From: Polytrichum commune
Taxonomy: Eukaryota; Streptophyta; Polytrichopsida; Polytrichales; Polytrichaceae
Length of the DNA stretch: 64,000 nt
Direction of reading: 5' to 3'
NCBI GenBank assembly: GCA_950295325.1
Contig: OX485804.1
Span: 33,480,001 to 33,544,000 of the forward strand
The position numbers and the translations under genes are program-made. Below are positions 32,216 through 44,888 of this stretch, piece after piece. Under the pieces are notes generated by a model. That model was given only the letters and a program-made list of their open reading frames with translations. It did no database searches and had not been told where the DNA came from. Numbering within the stretch: position 1 is the stretch's first letter; every line of letters begins with the position of its first letter.

Positions 32216-33961
32216 ACTCCCCACCTTGGTGGGTGCATTTGGTTCTCATTATGTGGTAGTGTGGCACCCTTGAGGGTTCCACCTTCCCTCCAAGTGGGTA
32301 TATATATTTTTAGTATTTTGATCCATTTTTGGTGTCACCCGTTTAACCTTCTGTCCACATCAAAACCAAAACCAAAATCAAAGAAAAAAAAAATTAAAAG
32401 TAGCAGATGAAGACAATGATGCAAAAGATAATCCCCTAAAACAACAAAATGCAGCGGCCTCCATAAGATCAAGGTTAGTACCAACTTGGCAAAAAGACTT
32501 GAAAATTCCTAATATTGTATATTGAAACAGGATGGGGTGCAAGCGTGGTCAATTGGAGTATTAAGTTGATCAAGTATGTTGAAATCACACATTTCTTGGT
32601 CACAAGCTATAAAATAGTACCAAGATATCTTTTAAGTTGATTAATTTTCATGAATTAATCATGAAAATTAATTAGTGTTACAAGTACTCAAATCTATAAT
32701 ATCAAATGATATCTTCAAAACATTAACTAAAATTATGTTCACAAACAAATGACTATATTTGGTTCTAGAGCCTACTTTAATAACCCTAAATGTCTTAAAG
32801 TTGAATTGGACTTTTAACACCTTGAGTTCATGAAAACTTGTGGGTTTTATCACTTCCAACTTCAAAAAATAGACAATTTTAATGTATTCTAATCTTATTT
32901 TGAATAAAAAATTCTTGACCTAATGCAAGTTGTTTCTCAATATGAATTATTTTTACCATGAAAAACACTTGGATACTTAAAGCATAATGCGATTTGAAAT
33001 TTGCTTTGAAATTTGTAGTTGTACAACCCATAGAACATAACCTTCATGCATCGAAAATGAACACTTAGAGTGGAAACATAACAAGAGTGAGTGTGTATTC
33101 ACAAGCACAACACTTACTCCGTAAAAGACTGACCATGTTGCCCAGAAAATTGCAACCATTGTTGCTAAGTAGGAGTCATGTGGTTCTCTACAAGTTTGTG
33201 CAGGTGGATTTAGGGCATGCAAAACAAAACAAACCTATGTAATCATGTCTCATAACTAAGTGTCCAATCATGCACCAAAGAAACAAACAATTTATGACAA
33301 TAAAACAAACAAACATCAAGATCTAAGAGTAAGGCTATCCAAATTCCCACATTGTCAATCGAATCATCCCCATGACGGACAAAGTATTCTCGCGGCTAGC
33401 CTGACTTGAGGTGCAAATGGATTTCATAGAGGTCCGTTACATCGAAGCATGCAAAAGAGCTCGTGTGAAGGCACAACAAAATTACCCTTCATAGTCCACA
33501 TCTTCACTTGAGTTGCCATCCGTAAACACCAACATGGCCGCCCCAACAGAAATGGAACAATCAATCACAAGCCATGCACAAAAACTCTTAACCCTCAACC
33601 ACCTCCAAAACAACCATAAGACCTTCAACCAAGAAAATTAAACCCTATATGGAACTTCACGGAAATGCTTGATTCTAAAACAACTATAAAGGAGACTCTA
33701 GAAAGGAGATCCTAAACCAACTACAACAAGACATACTTGCTGGAGTTTGTTACCATAAGCTTCAACAAGGAAGAGCTTCAACAAAAAGTTGCCCAAAACA
33801 CAATAAACACGAGGAAGAAACAAAACCCTAGGTGTTTTTAACAAACGGCAGTGAGTGGAAACGACCAATAACGGGTGCTACAACTTTCATTCATTTTTGG
33901 GCAAACAATGAGCCATTTTTCATCCATCCCTCATGAGGCATGCGTACAAAATTGATCCTAC
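32216..33961. other. Noncoding spacer
   Basis: The only structure seen is an AT-rich hairpin at 32638-32676 (half-site TTAATTTTCATGA). No gene is supported. Confidence 0.45.
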
Positions 33962-33964
33962 TAA

Positions 33965-34883
33965 GGGGTTGTTTACACCATGGACCATGAAGTCGTCCCA
34001 AGCCCATGTAAGAGCGTTGATTGGTTGTTGAACTCATCCCGGGACCACTTCAATTTACACCAAGGAAAAAACGTCAAAGTGACCATGGAGGTTGAGGTCC
34101 CCATAAGACATACTCTAAGGCCTACATAATCCACTGACATGGTCCAACGGGTCTTGCGGTGAGAGAGGCAAAAGGTGGTCTGGTAGGAAAAAACAAAGGC
34201 CCATGGCAAAGAACGCTCTTATAAAAAAATTTAATGAACATATACAACTCTTCCTACTATGTAAGGCTCACAAGGTACATTTTTCAACATCTATGTGCTA
34301 TAATGATTCTTGAGAAGCAAATATGCCTTGTATATACCTTGATCATATCATAGCCCATGAGACATACCATTTCTTCCCTATACTACCCCTTAAACCAACT
34401 CCCACATGTTTCATCAAACAATGTGGGGCATCTAGAACTCAAGAATTCAAGTACACATGGTGAAGAGGGTTGCAATTATAATTCTCAATGCACAACACAA
34501 GGTACATGTCACATGTAAATTACATGTCACATGTACAAATTAAATCACTCAAATTTTTTTGTAAAAATTGTTGTGAGAAGGTTTGCAAGCCACATCTTTG
34601 ATACATTTAACAAGTAATGAAGACAAGTGAAGCCCAAGAGAAGACAAGAGAATGGTCAAACTTGAGTTTACAAAACTACCTTTTTAAGGCATATATTAAA
34701 AAAATCAACACATTCACTTTTGGTGCACGGTCATTCTTCTTGGTCCACATTCAGTTTACACCTAGCGAGGGGCCCAAAGGCTTTGTAATTTTTTTTTAAA
34801 AGAAATCAGACCATGTAAGTTGGACCATGGGAAAAGACCATCTTCCATGGTCCAACTTTATGGTCCATGATGCAAACGGACCC
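33965..34883. mobile_element. 919-bp Tourist/Harbinger-type element (TAA target site)
   Basis: The left end GGGGTTGTTTACACCATGG and inverted right end GGGTCCGTTTGCATCATGG continue as ACCAT(G/A)AAGT. TAA is duplicated at 33962-33964 and 34884-34886. 'Accatgg'-type phrases recur inside in both orientations. There is no coding capacity. Confidence 0.8.
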
Positions 34884-34886
34884 TAA

Positions 34887-37495
34887 ACATACATCCTAGG
34901 ATCCTTATTTTCAACCCCTATATTAATTTTACAAAAAAAAAGAATGGCCCACATTTTAAACCTATCTACCTTACTTGTAATGGGATTGTTTAATTTTAAT
35001 GGACACTTCATTATTTTGAATTATTTTATAAATTCTATGTCAAACAGATTCAATCCTTCTTATATTATGCCACACATCGTTTTTTAAATGCACTAAGTGA
35101 ACTACCCATGGCCACCAAAGTAAATTCCTTGAAAACCACAAAACACCACAATCATGTGATAGACACTCGATACACCCTAGCCTCAACACCCACACCTCAT
35201 CATTCAAATTTGCAAATGCAACGCCGACAAAAGGCATCATGGCAAAATCTCCAACAATACAAATCTATCCCCCCCAACCCCCCCCCCCCCCGCCCAAATA
35301 CATGACGATGAAAGAAATTATCAAACCTCCACTTCCACTAGCTAGACTAACATGGCTATGGGAGAGCTACTCCTCCACACTCTCCCACCATATAATTTAG
35401 ACAAACTTATCCAAACCTTCCAAGGTTAGTAATTAAGAATGGGCACCAAAGAATGTATTAAGATTATGTGCTCACAATATATAAAACAATACAAGGTCAA
35501 TTCTAACACTTGAATTGGGAAGACATATATGCATGTTTAGAAATAAAGAGAATATTCATTTTGACATCTTGTTTCTTATTGCATCTCAACTGCAACTCTG
35601 GAACTTAAAAACACATTTTATGATCTTTGTAATTGTTGACTGGGTGAGACAATTCTCGATTCAATCCACTAGTGAAAATTTATGTGGAGTTGGAGCTTGG
35701 AGGTGCCTACAATAGGACCATGTCGTGCCTTAGTACAAACTTGTAATTTAACTTGCATGACATTGATTTTTCATAGAATGTTGCACGTCCTAGGTTACAA
35801 TCAAATTTTGTTCCTTTAGTAATTGTCTATTCTCTCTAGTTGGAGTACATGCACGAAATATTTGTACATACGACATTCTCTAGATCAAAGCTCCATGAAT
35901 TGTAGGTCTTTCTTATCAAAGCTAGGAGAATGATCTAATTTTCCTTTCATCTACCATCGGGCGATTCATTGAGAAAATGGAGGTCTTTAAGGGGAACTTT
36001 TGCATAACAACTAGAGCCTAGAGGAGCTATAAGTCCAATGTTGCTACCATAAACATGTGAGTAATAAACACCCCCATTAATGCCTCATAGTAATAATCTT
36101 GCAATCACTTTGTGGTAACTAGGATATTTTGCGCCGCATGATAAGTCATGAAAACTATTCTAATTAGTGCGGTCACATCAATTATGATGTCACAATAAAC
36201 CATAATTCTAATATATTGATTTGATGACGGTGTTGTTGTTTCATCTCAAGCAAGGTAAACATGTCTTATTTGTTTAACTGCAATTATCCGGACACCTAAA
36301 GTCCAATGATATGTTGTTAGGTGTACATCTAATCATAAACATCTCAACAACATCTGTTATGAGAGATTGGACTACATCTTCGAATCGGCTAACCATTCTA
36401 GACTCGAAAATCAACTCAAAAAGGAGGGGGAGGACAATGGCCAATAAGCCATCACATCTCATGTTGTAATTAGAATTCAATAATTTAAAGTTATGTGGGT
36501 AATATGTGGTCTCTCTTTTCTCCTCTTCTTAATGAATACTTGTTTCATAAGTGGCACTTAATGGCTTGATTTATAATTAAGAATGGACAACAAAAAGAAA
36601 TGTGTTACAATGAGATTGGATTATGTGCTAGAATTTGATCAAAGCGTTTTAGGTTCAACTGCTAACATTAATGGGAGGGCCTATGTGATTGTTTTAAAAG
36701 GAAAAACGATCTTCACCTTGCATTTTTATAACTTTTACATCTCAACTCCGATCTAAAACTTGAAATGACTATCTTTGCAAGGTAGACATGTCCAATCCCA
36801 ACATAGCAATAAATCGAAGACCTCTATTTGAGTGGTATGTGCTTAGCTCTAGATTAAAGAACAAACACCAAAAATACATGTGTTTAGAAAAAGAGATAAG
36901 ACCATGTGCTCAAGATATGCTAACCATTACGGATCCAATAATCCACATAATTGGAGGGACTTATCTGATCATTTAATGAGCATGAGAATCTCCACTTTGA
37001 TAATGAATAAAATATTCATACCATCTCCAAATGAGGAAGTGACTATGGCCTCGATGTGGGTTTGGCAACCATTTTGTACTAATCACATGTTTCATATCAT
37101 AAGAGAGGTGGGCGAGTTGGAGAAAAATAACCACTTAAGACCCCATCTATGTGACGTTGCAATAACTAAGAACATGAGAAAAATCCTGAGGCGATCCAAC
37201 GGCCACGATTCTCCTCAGATTTGGAGGTGCCCACAAGAGGCCCTCACACAATCTTGTACCTTAACTTACACCCCATGATCATGGCAAAGTGGTGGGTGAT
37301 CGTGGCCACGACGGTTTCACTAATTATGCAGCCGACCTCGGGCTTCCCGCACGCTTGTCCTCTTTTGTCACGCCCTCTCTCTCTCTTTCCGTTCGTGTGC
37401 ATATTGTTCTACTCCCAACGGCCATAATAAGCCATAGCCAAAGCAAAGCCCTCTACACTAAAGAATCATAGAATTCTATTTGTCTTGCTCAATAC
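34887..37495. other. Noncoding; three degenerate copies of an old dispersed repeat
   Basis: Blocks near 35430-35750, 36570-36810 and 36850-37270 share phrases such as 'caccaaa.aa..atgtgtt', 'gattatgtgct', 'catctcaactgc/ccga' and 'ttggaggtgcc.acaa.aggcc'. They are too diverged to classify. A C-rich tract lies at 35270-35292. Confidence 0.4.
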
Positions 37496-37498
37496 TTA

Positions 37499-38001
37499 GG
37501 GCCACTTCACACATGAGCCAAGAGTTGTGACCATGAAATTGCGAGAGCCTAAAAGAGAGTGTCCAAAGGCCGTCTCAACACACCTCCAACATCATGTAGT
37601 GTGGTCACGGACCCTCAAGTGCACTGTGAAGTCATATGTGACCAGGCCCTCAACCAAATGCTATTTCAATGAATTTCTACTCATGCGGGTCCTCACACAT
37701 GATAAAAATCAAATAAATCAACAGTTGTGAGCGTTCGGAGTGCCATGGTCTCCCGGTTTTGTGTTAGGCTTACCTCCAAGTGACGGTTTTTGATAAGAGT
37801 TCAAGTGACCATGAAACATGATCCATTTGATGCATGTAGGAATCCATGTAGACTTTACATCCACCTTGCATTCACTTATATACTCCGTTGGTCCCTCAAG
37901 TGTAGTGTGAAGCGAACTTGGACCGCATCCGCCTTTTCCACCGATGAGAGTGCTTGAAGTGTAATGGTCACGAGCTCTAAGTCTCGTGTGTGAAGTGGCC
38001 C
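37499..38001. mobile_element. 503-bp Harbinger-type MITE (TTA target site)
   Basis: The left end GGGCCACTTCACACATGAG and inverted right end GGGCCACTTCACACACGAG are nearly identical. TTA flanks both sides (37496-37498 and 38002-38004). A second, more diverged copy is at 60569-61147. Confidence 0.85.
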
Positions 38002-38004
38002 TTA

Positions 38005-39123
38005 CTGTAAATCACCTGCGTAGTGTCGCTAACACTAATTGTAAACCTAACATTATATGTCATTCCTAGTAAATTTGTTTGGGCATGGTAGATTTACAAT
38101 GTTGCAATTAGTGCCACTTAAGTGATTTTTAATCCACATCTCAATCATCAATGGTAAATTTCATTATGGAAATGTTAGGATGTAGAATTTACCAAAGTTT
38201 GTTTCAGTATTTGGCATTTGGCTGAATTAAAAGTAAGTTGCGATGCCAATATTTGTAAATTAACTCATACAAAGTGCCATTAGAAAAGTTACCACAATGA
38301 CATTGAATACCATGTGATACTAAATACAATGTCCAGTATAGTTTCCAACGTTCAAATGCAACTTAGCCCTTAAAGGATGCAAGGTCTCGATATATGGATG
38401 TACACACAATTTACATGGGCTTCACTAAGTTTAGAATTCAAGTTCTATATATTTATCGGTTTGAAACCTTAACATATACGTTGTCTTATGTCAAGGAGAA
38501 ATAAAAATTTGACTCATACTTGATATTGATGATCATAATAGAATGTATGTATTTTGCATCCAACCACACACATGTTGCGTATTTTAACTTAAATTCTCAA
38601 CAACATCAAGGTGTTTAACTTGTTCAAAGAATGCACTTGAAGAATGAGTTGATTTCAAATAGGGCCACTTTTGACATGATTGGCTACAATGGAAGTATAT
38701 AGCTCAAACAAATGTTTTTTTTTGTGATTGGAGAGTCCCAATATATTGTATGGGCCTCTTCCATACTTAAGGGTTAACCCTCAAAGGACTGAAGGAGTTT
38801 GTATATGGGATATGTGACCATGTGCATAAACCCCCAACAAGCATTCAAATACAATTTACTTTGTCTTAAACTCATTCAACACAATATATTCAGAAGTGTA
38901 AGTGAAATTAGAGTCATATGTGACAACGGTGACTAGATATATATGGTATAAATATGATTATGGTTAATTCAAACATGTCTCTCTACAATTCATTGTACAC
39001 ACATGCATCGTTTGATTAGAAGAATGCATATGCAATAGATGGATTATTTCTTAAAGAAGTAATCTTAAAATTCCTCCATAGGTCATCTTGAGGTTTATAG
39101 CGTTTCTCTCTATCCTTTAAAGG
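38005..39123. other. Noncoding spacer
   Basis: I see no coding or repeat structure that I can support. Confidence 0.4.
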
Positions 39124-39422
39124 TTAAAGTAGAGTATGCTAAAATCAACATTCCACCCAACACCAAGGCCCTATAATCTTGCATAGTAAGGACATGATCA
39201 ATATGAGAAGGTCTACCACCTCCACATCAAGTTTCAATGTTGGTTTAGATCATCTACCAATAAAACTTTGAGCCCTCATAATCTTTGCATGAAAAATTCA
39301 TGCGTTGATTTCCCATGTCGATTGCTAACAAGAGTCAAACTCTTTAATAATTAAAAAGTGATGAATAGTAGTGTCTATGATCAACACTTAAGTCATGGTT
39401 TTAGCACCATCTACCCTGATAA
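39124..39422. mobile_element. Short diverged copy of the 52360-53077 inverted-repeat element
   Basis: The left end TAAAGTAGAGTATGCTAAAA and inverted right end TCAGGGTAGATGGTGCTAAAA resemble the terminal repeat CTAAGGTAGA(G/C)GGTGCT of the longer element. The interior shows no clear similarity. Confidence 0.5.
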
Positions 39423-40821
39423 GCTTTAATTGTAATTAAAAATATACCTAATCCAATCATGTTAGATAAAGACAAAATCAATTATTCAACCTTTCTAATT
39501 GCTCAAGCTTGCATGTTTGGTGGGGCAATGTAAAAGGATTTAAGCACAAACTTGAACTTGGTGTTAATCTCAAGCTATGTGTGGTTGACCTTTCAATGCC
39601 AAAGTTGCTAAACTAAATTTTTATCCACCCAAGCTTCCTTTTGTTCACCCCAACTTCGATTTAAACTTTTGTTGAATGCTTAGACCTAGAGGTACGTGGC
39701 TCAAGACTCAAGTCCTTAAGGAAAATACGACCATTGGATCAAATCAAGGATTGTCTTAGTCGATATTTGCATATCATGCAAATTGGCATGTCAAACTTGT
39801 GAATCAAAGTTGAAACTTGAGATGTAAAAGTTATAGGAGGTTCAAATGGATAGAATCTTCTCTTTAAGTGACCATATAGGTTCTTCTAAATGTATTAACA
39901 AGTGAACCTAGAATGGTGTCTATCTTCTTAACACATCGTTTCAACATTATCATAACACATATATGCTTGGTGTTCATTCTTAACAATGGACTTCGTCATA
40001 TATCGCTCAAATCAAATGTAGGTATCCAACCAAGAAAAGTGACCGCATAAGGACCAAAGACTTCAAATAGGAGCCACCAAAGCCCCCATAAAACCATGCA
40101 AGCCCCATTCATGTAAGATATCACTATTTGACTCCAAGTTTATGTTATTCATGTTCGCATATGAAGGAGTGAGTAATAGGGTTAAGACATACTTGTTCTT
40201 ACCTTGCCCTCTTTGTTCCCTCCCTATTCACCTCTTTGTTTTATGGGAACTCTTAATTTTATGTCGTATTTGAGGTTTACCTAAGAGATTAAGGTGGATG
40301 TGTGGTTAGATATAATTGCATGAAGTGTCCTCAAGAAACAACCCGAGATCTTAAATATAGTTAGACCTTGTCTTTTTAACTATGCTACTCTTAAGTAGAC
40401 TAATCCCTCACTAGCAATGAAATGATAATCCTTATGTGCAACATGGCCCATGTGTGATTCTAATGTAAGTCATAGGTGTGAATGTGTTCAAGAAAATAGG
40501 AAATTTATTCCAATGTTTATAGTATATTTAGTGTCACCAACCTAATACCTTGGGCGCCCGGGGGGGGGGGGGGTGGATCTTTTGCGCATCATAAATTACG
40601 TGTGTGCGTCTATGTGAAATAAACACTCATACATACATACATACATATACATATACAGTATTTTGGTGTGAGCAAAGGGTATTGTGTTCAAGACATGGAA
40701 TATAATAACCCTATTTATATTTGCAATTCATTGTCACAAGTAATACACCTTATAAAGTTACATGCACCCGCATTGTATAGTACATTCAATTAAGGTGCAA
40801 CCGTGGGCTTAATAGTGTCAG
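39423..40821. other. Noncoding spacer with a G tract
   Basis: It contains a run of 14 G (40560-40573) and a (CATA)n run near 40627-40660. No gene is supported. Confidence 0.4.
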
Positions 40822-41282
40822 GAACTTGTGAGGCCAAACCACCCACCCTTAAGCATCCTAGTCCGGGTGAGGGAATGGATATCACATTCATGCTTCCACA
40901 CTCCATTTGACCAAATTCGTGAGAATCCATTACATTTCTCATCAATCAGTGCACACCAATCCATTCCACGATAATATTACAAGCGTTGACAAACGCTCTT
41001 CTCTATTATCCCAATCATAACACCCCCTATTGCTACCCCAATACCATTCACACCCCAAATCCAACCGCTAATCCTACCATCCAATACTTCTTGTTCTCCT
41101 AGCTTACTAACGAATTAATTATTTAAACTAATATTAAGTGACAACCTAATTAACTATCTATTACCAAGTCCCATGTGGTTCCCCCCTTTATATTCCTTGG
41201 TTCCCTTGAGTCCTATAACTAAATCCCTCAAGCCTAGCATTAAGCCCTTGCAACCAGCGCTCCACATTCCCTTGTGACCGGC

Positions 41283-41900
41283 AGCTGCCCTCCCTAGCTA
41301 AGCTTAATCTTTGAACTGCTGCCTTAGCCTGTCCTCGGCAGCCTTATGTATTAACCACACTAAGCTTAATCTTTGGCTGTTGCCTTAGCATGTCCTCGGC
41401 AGCTGCCTTCTGTATTAACCACACTAAGCTTAATCTTTGATTGTTGCCTTAGCCTGTTCTCGGCAGCTGCTGCCTTCCCTAGCCCAGCTTAATCCTTGAA
41501 CTGCAACTGCCTTCTTTGAACTGCTGCCTAACCTGTACTCAGCAGCTGCCTTCTGTATTAACCACACTAAGCTTAATCTTTGAAATGCGGCCTTAGCCTG
41601 CCCTCGGCAGCTGCTGCCTCCCTAGCCCAGCTTAATCTTTGAACTGCAATTGCCTTCTTTGAACTGCTGCCTAACCTGTACTCGGCAGCTGCCTTCTGTA
41701 TTAACCACACTAAGCTTAATCTTTGAAATGCGGCCTTAGCCTGCCCTCGGCAGCTGCTGCCTCCCTAGCCCAACTTAATCTTTGAGCTGCAGCTGCCTTC
41801 TTTGAACTATTGCCTTAGCATGTCCTCGGCAGCTGCCTTCTTTGAACTGTTGCCTTAGCATGTCCTCGGCAGCTGCCTTCTACATTAACCACACTAAGCC
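41283..41900 (+). repeat. Complex tandem repeat inside LTR copy C
   Basis: A basic unit of about 65-75 bp (CTTAATCTTTGAACTGC, GCCTTAGCCTGTCCTCGGCA, GCTGCCTTCTGTATTAACCA) is repeated eight or nine times with deletions. Two adjacent blocks of about 175 bp (from 41524 and 41699) are almost identical, so a higher-order duplication has followed the first expansion. Confidence 0.9.
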
Positions 41901-42024
41901 CTACTTAATCTCACTAATTTCCCCAAGACCCCCTTACTAATATTCCTACCTAATCACACTAAATCCCCTAATACCCTCTTACTAATTCACACACTTTCTT
42001 CTAACTCTAAGAGCTCGAAATCCT

Positions 42025-42107
42025 AGAGAGGAGGGGGAGAGAGAGAGAGAGGAGAAGAGAGGAAGAAGAAGAGAAAAAGAGAGGAAGAGGAGGAGGAGGA
42101 GGAGAGG
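42025..42107. repeat. Purine-only GA/GAG tract
   Basis: An almost pure AG stretch of about 80 bp near the end of LTR copy C, with (GA)n then (GGA)n. Confidence 0.9.
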
Positions 42108-42459
42108 GCACCCAAGACCACAAACCCCTTAACCTTCTCCTACTTAGTAGGACCTTATCCTATCCACTAAATCCTCACCCTCTAAACCAACAAGAGCATG
42201 TTCTAATTCAAACATTTAAATCCAAGGCCCTTCCTCTTGCTTCATCAAACACTACACACTTAACCAAAACACTCCCTAATGTCACTAAGCTTCTAATTAA
42301 CCACACAAAATAGGCTTAAGGCCTAAAACATAAACCACACCAAGCCTCACTCTTTTTACACTTTTGATTGTTTCAATAACACTCCAAATGCAATTCTAAA
42401 TAAATTATAAACATAAAACAAATATGAGCAACCATTTTGGGCTCATAAAACTCTATTGT

Positions 42460-42700
42460 GAGGTCTATGCATATGTTACACTAATGGTCAACTTCCTAAC
42501 TAACAATGTAACCACATGACACTTAGCATTAGTATGCTTAACAATATAATGAGGCCTATTCCTAGGATACATAATGGTCAACCATTTGATCATTAGTGTA
42601 AACCCATGACACTTGGCATTAGTATGCTCAATAGTATCTTTCTCTTACTTGGAAGGCATAACTATCATCTCAAGTACTCCAATGTCCTATGCTAATTATG
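42460..42700 (+). repeat. Dispersed repeat 'acacttggcattagtatgctcaat'
   Basis: The phrase TGACACTTGGCATTAGTATG occurs twice here in slightly different forms (about 42518 and 42609), again at 52110 and 52170, and in part at 51236. It is accompanied by 'atcatctcaagtactcc/tcctaatgtcctatgct'. It is noncoding. Confidence 0.65.
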
Positions 42701-42987
42701 AACAACGAGTTGGTGATGGGGTGCCACCTTGTTGTACCCCACAACTCCTCGCAATTTGCCGCCATTCAAGTCAAATATTTCCAAGGAAATATAGAAGATC
42801 ACATTTACAAACTCCATATATATATATATATATATATGAGGGGAAAAAAATGTCATGGTTTTTTACCATGACATGCGATGTCCGTTCACCAACTTCCTCT
42901 CATGTCTGTTTGGGCATGAGACTGGCGGTGTCTTAGTGCCTATTTTCATAGGTGGACCGTGTGGTAAGTTTAAGGGCTACGTGTTGA

Positions 42988-43083
42988 TCTGGGCAAACCA
43001 ACCTATACACTCGTTCCTTGTTGGAAACCTAAACCCTTGCCTCCAAGGAACCAATGTATAGGTTGGTTGCCCCAACCGCTATG
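42988..43083. repeat. Hairpin, family H2 (about 30-bp arms)
   Basis: The left arm GGGCAAACCAACCTATACA..GTTCCTTG pairs with the right arm CAAGGAACCAATGTATAGG..GCCCC across a short loop containing CTAAACCCTTGCCTCC. The same hairpin occurs at 62830-62912, with a partial one at 61490-61520. Confidence 0.8.
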
Positions 43084-44615
43084 TGTTCTATGTTAGTTTT
43101 GGGTTTTAGGGTTAGTAAGTGTTTAGTCGAGTGGGACCAAGGCTTGTTTCTTTTTCGAGTTTCCTTTTGTTTAAAATTATGTGTGTTAGGTACCTTAAAG
43201 CAATTTGGGAGAAGGATTCCATTAGTTTATGAATTATGAAGTTGGGGATTTGTAGGTCTTGAAGGACTTTAATAATTATTGCATATATAATGCCCATTTG
43301 TCTTGCCGTGATTATAATGGGTGGTAGTACAATCCACCCTAGTGGTGGAGAATGATGCATTTATCAAGTTTTCAGTTGGTGGATTCTATAGGAGTGATAA
43401 CATACAACATGGAACTAGATTGGGAAAAGCATGGGTGCAAACTATGAGAATCTTGGTGGAATCCAGAGGGAGGCGGTGACCATGGAATGACCAAAGGGGC
43501 CATGGGAAATATGATGGTGGCTAGTTGGGGGGGGGGGGGGGGGAGGGGGCCTTATGGGCATGGACACATGCATAGGCACACATGCATATAGCAAGTGCAG
43601 ATGGGCATGGCGATTGGATACTAGTTCATATTCACATGTGCAATGGGATGGGGTGGCAAGGATTTAAACTAGTGTGAGACTATACAAAAATTAGTCATTG
43701 TAAAAAAAAGACTTATATTGACAAATATTGTCACGTGGACGATTATCAAACCTAACAATTCTAAAGTCTCTAGGCAAACTAGTGTTAACTTTTGCAAAAT
43801 AGTGTACATAACAACAAGGGCATGTTACACAAAAGCCATCAGGCTATGGCTCTTGCAAATCCTTGAATTTTCATTGGTTGAGAGTGTCATGGGTCCCTGC
43901 TTTAGGTTTATACGATGGTTCTTTTGGATCACAACCTATAACATTTTAAGTGGATGAAAAATTAACATGGTATCCCACATGGCAAGTCTAAATAATGTTC
44001 GCCGGGATTGTAATGATTTTTTCGGTATGGCTTTTGAAGGTCTTAGGTAGGCATGACATAATTTGCGTTGGGCCCCAGGGGACAACCTATAAAAACTTAT
44101 GAAAATACATATTCTAATGCTATTTATGTTCAATTCTTAATGTGACGGTTGGAGCTACTATAGAAAGCCTACTTTATGTGTAACTACTATACAAAACTTT
44201 TCTATTATGTAGTAAACAAAGTTGATTGTGCAAACTCGCACCCTCTAAATAGATATTGAATCCTCAAAACTTGTTGAATTAACATATACAAACATCAATA
44301 TTGTATGAACAAAACTAGTGCATTGTCTTCCTTCTCTCCTTTGTGGTGCATTCTCATGTCTAATTAAAATATTGTGGGGTCTTTTTAATGATGCCATTTG
44401 GGTTTACACCAAGGGCTTGTGCCCCTCCAAAGGCTCTGGGCTATACCTTAGTCCACGGATTTCTCTATGCTTTCCTCCAAAAAGCAAGGTACCATGGTCA
44501 TTTGAGATCCATGACCTAGTGCCTTTGGTGTAAGCATGCCTTTACTACCCAAGCAATGTAAATAAACCATAAGGGAGAGGCATTGTGAAGGGGAGCCCAC
44601 ACCAGTTCCCAAACA
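43084..44615. other. Noncoding spacer
   Basis: It contains a 17-G tract (43527-43543). A small inverted pair near 44398-44538 (GGTTTACACCAAGGGC and its inverse) may be a MITE remnant. No gene is supported. Confidence 0.4.
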
Positions 44616-44888
44616 GAGTTCGGTAAGCCAAGGTAAAAGAATTTGGGCCTTGATGTGTGCCTAAGTTCGAGGAGTTGCGTTCCGTGGTCGGTCCCCCGTA
44701 CAGGGGATTAAAACTAACCGTTTCCAACTGTGATTAAAAAAACAGAGGTTTTAAACCCTTGCAAAAACGCCGTCTTGGACTGGAGTTGAAAACGGATCGT
44801 TTTCTACCCAATAAAAAGGAGACCAAGCTCCTTGAAAGTAGGCACATGTGGAGGCGAACATTATCTTTTACCTTGGCTTACCGGACTC
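44616..44888. mobile_element. 273-bp inverted-repeat element
   Basis: The left end GAGTTCGGTAAGCCAAGG and inverted right end GAGTCCGGTAAGCCAAGG continue as TAAAAGA. No convincing target duplication flanks it. The interior is noncoding. Confidence 0.65.

Larger units (their letters stand above)
40827..42447 (+). mobile_element. Solo LTR, family L1, copy C (1,621 bp)
   Basis: It starts TGTGAGGCCAAACCACCCAC and ends TTTTGGGCTCATA (the terminal CA has mutated to TA). The flanks are GAACT (40822-40826) and AAACT (42448-42452), one mismatch apart. It carries the family phrases 'ccctta.gc.tcctagtccgggtgaggg' near the start and 'cactctttttacacttttga' near the end. It contains a tandem repeat at 41283-41900 not seen in copies A and B. 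Confidence 0.75.

Noticed and set aside
21141-32230. A 9-bp target-site duplication for the Mutator-like element
   Set aside because: Several registers of the ends were tried and none gave matching flanks, so no duplication is claimed.
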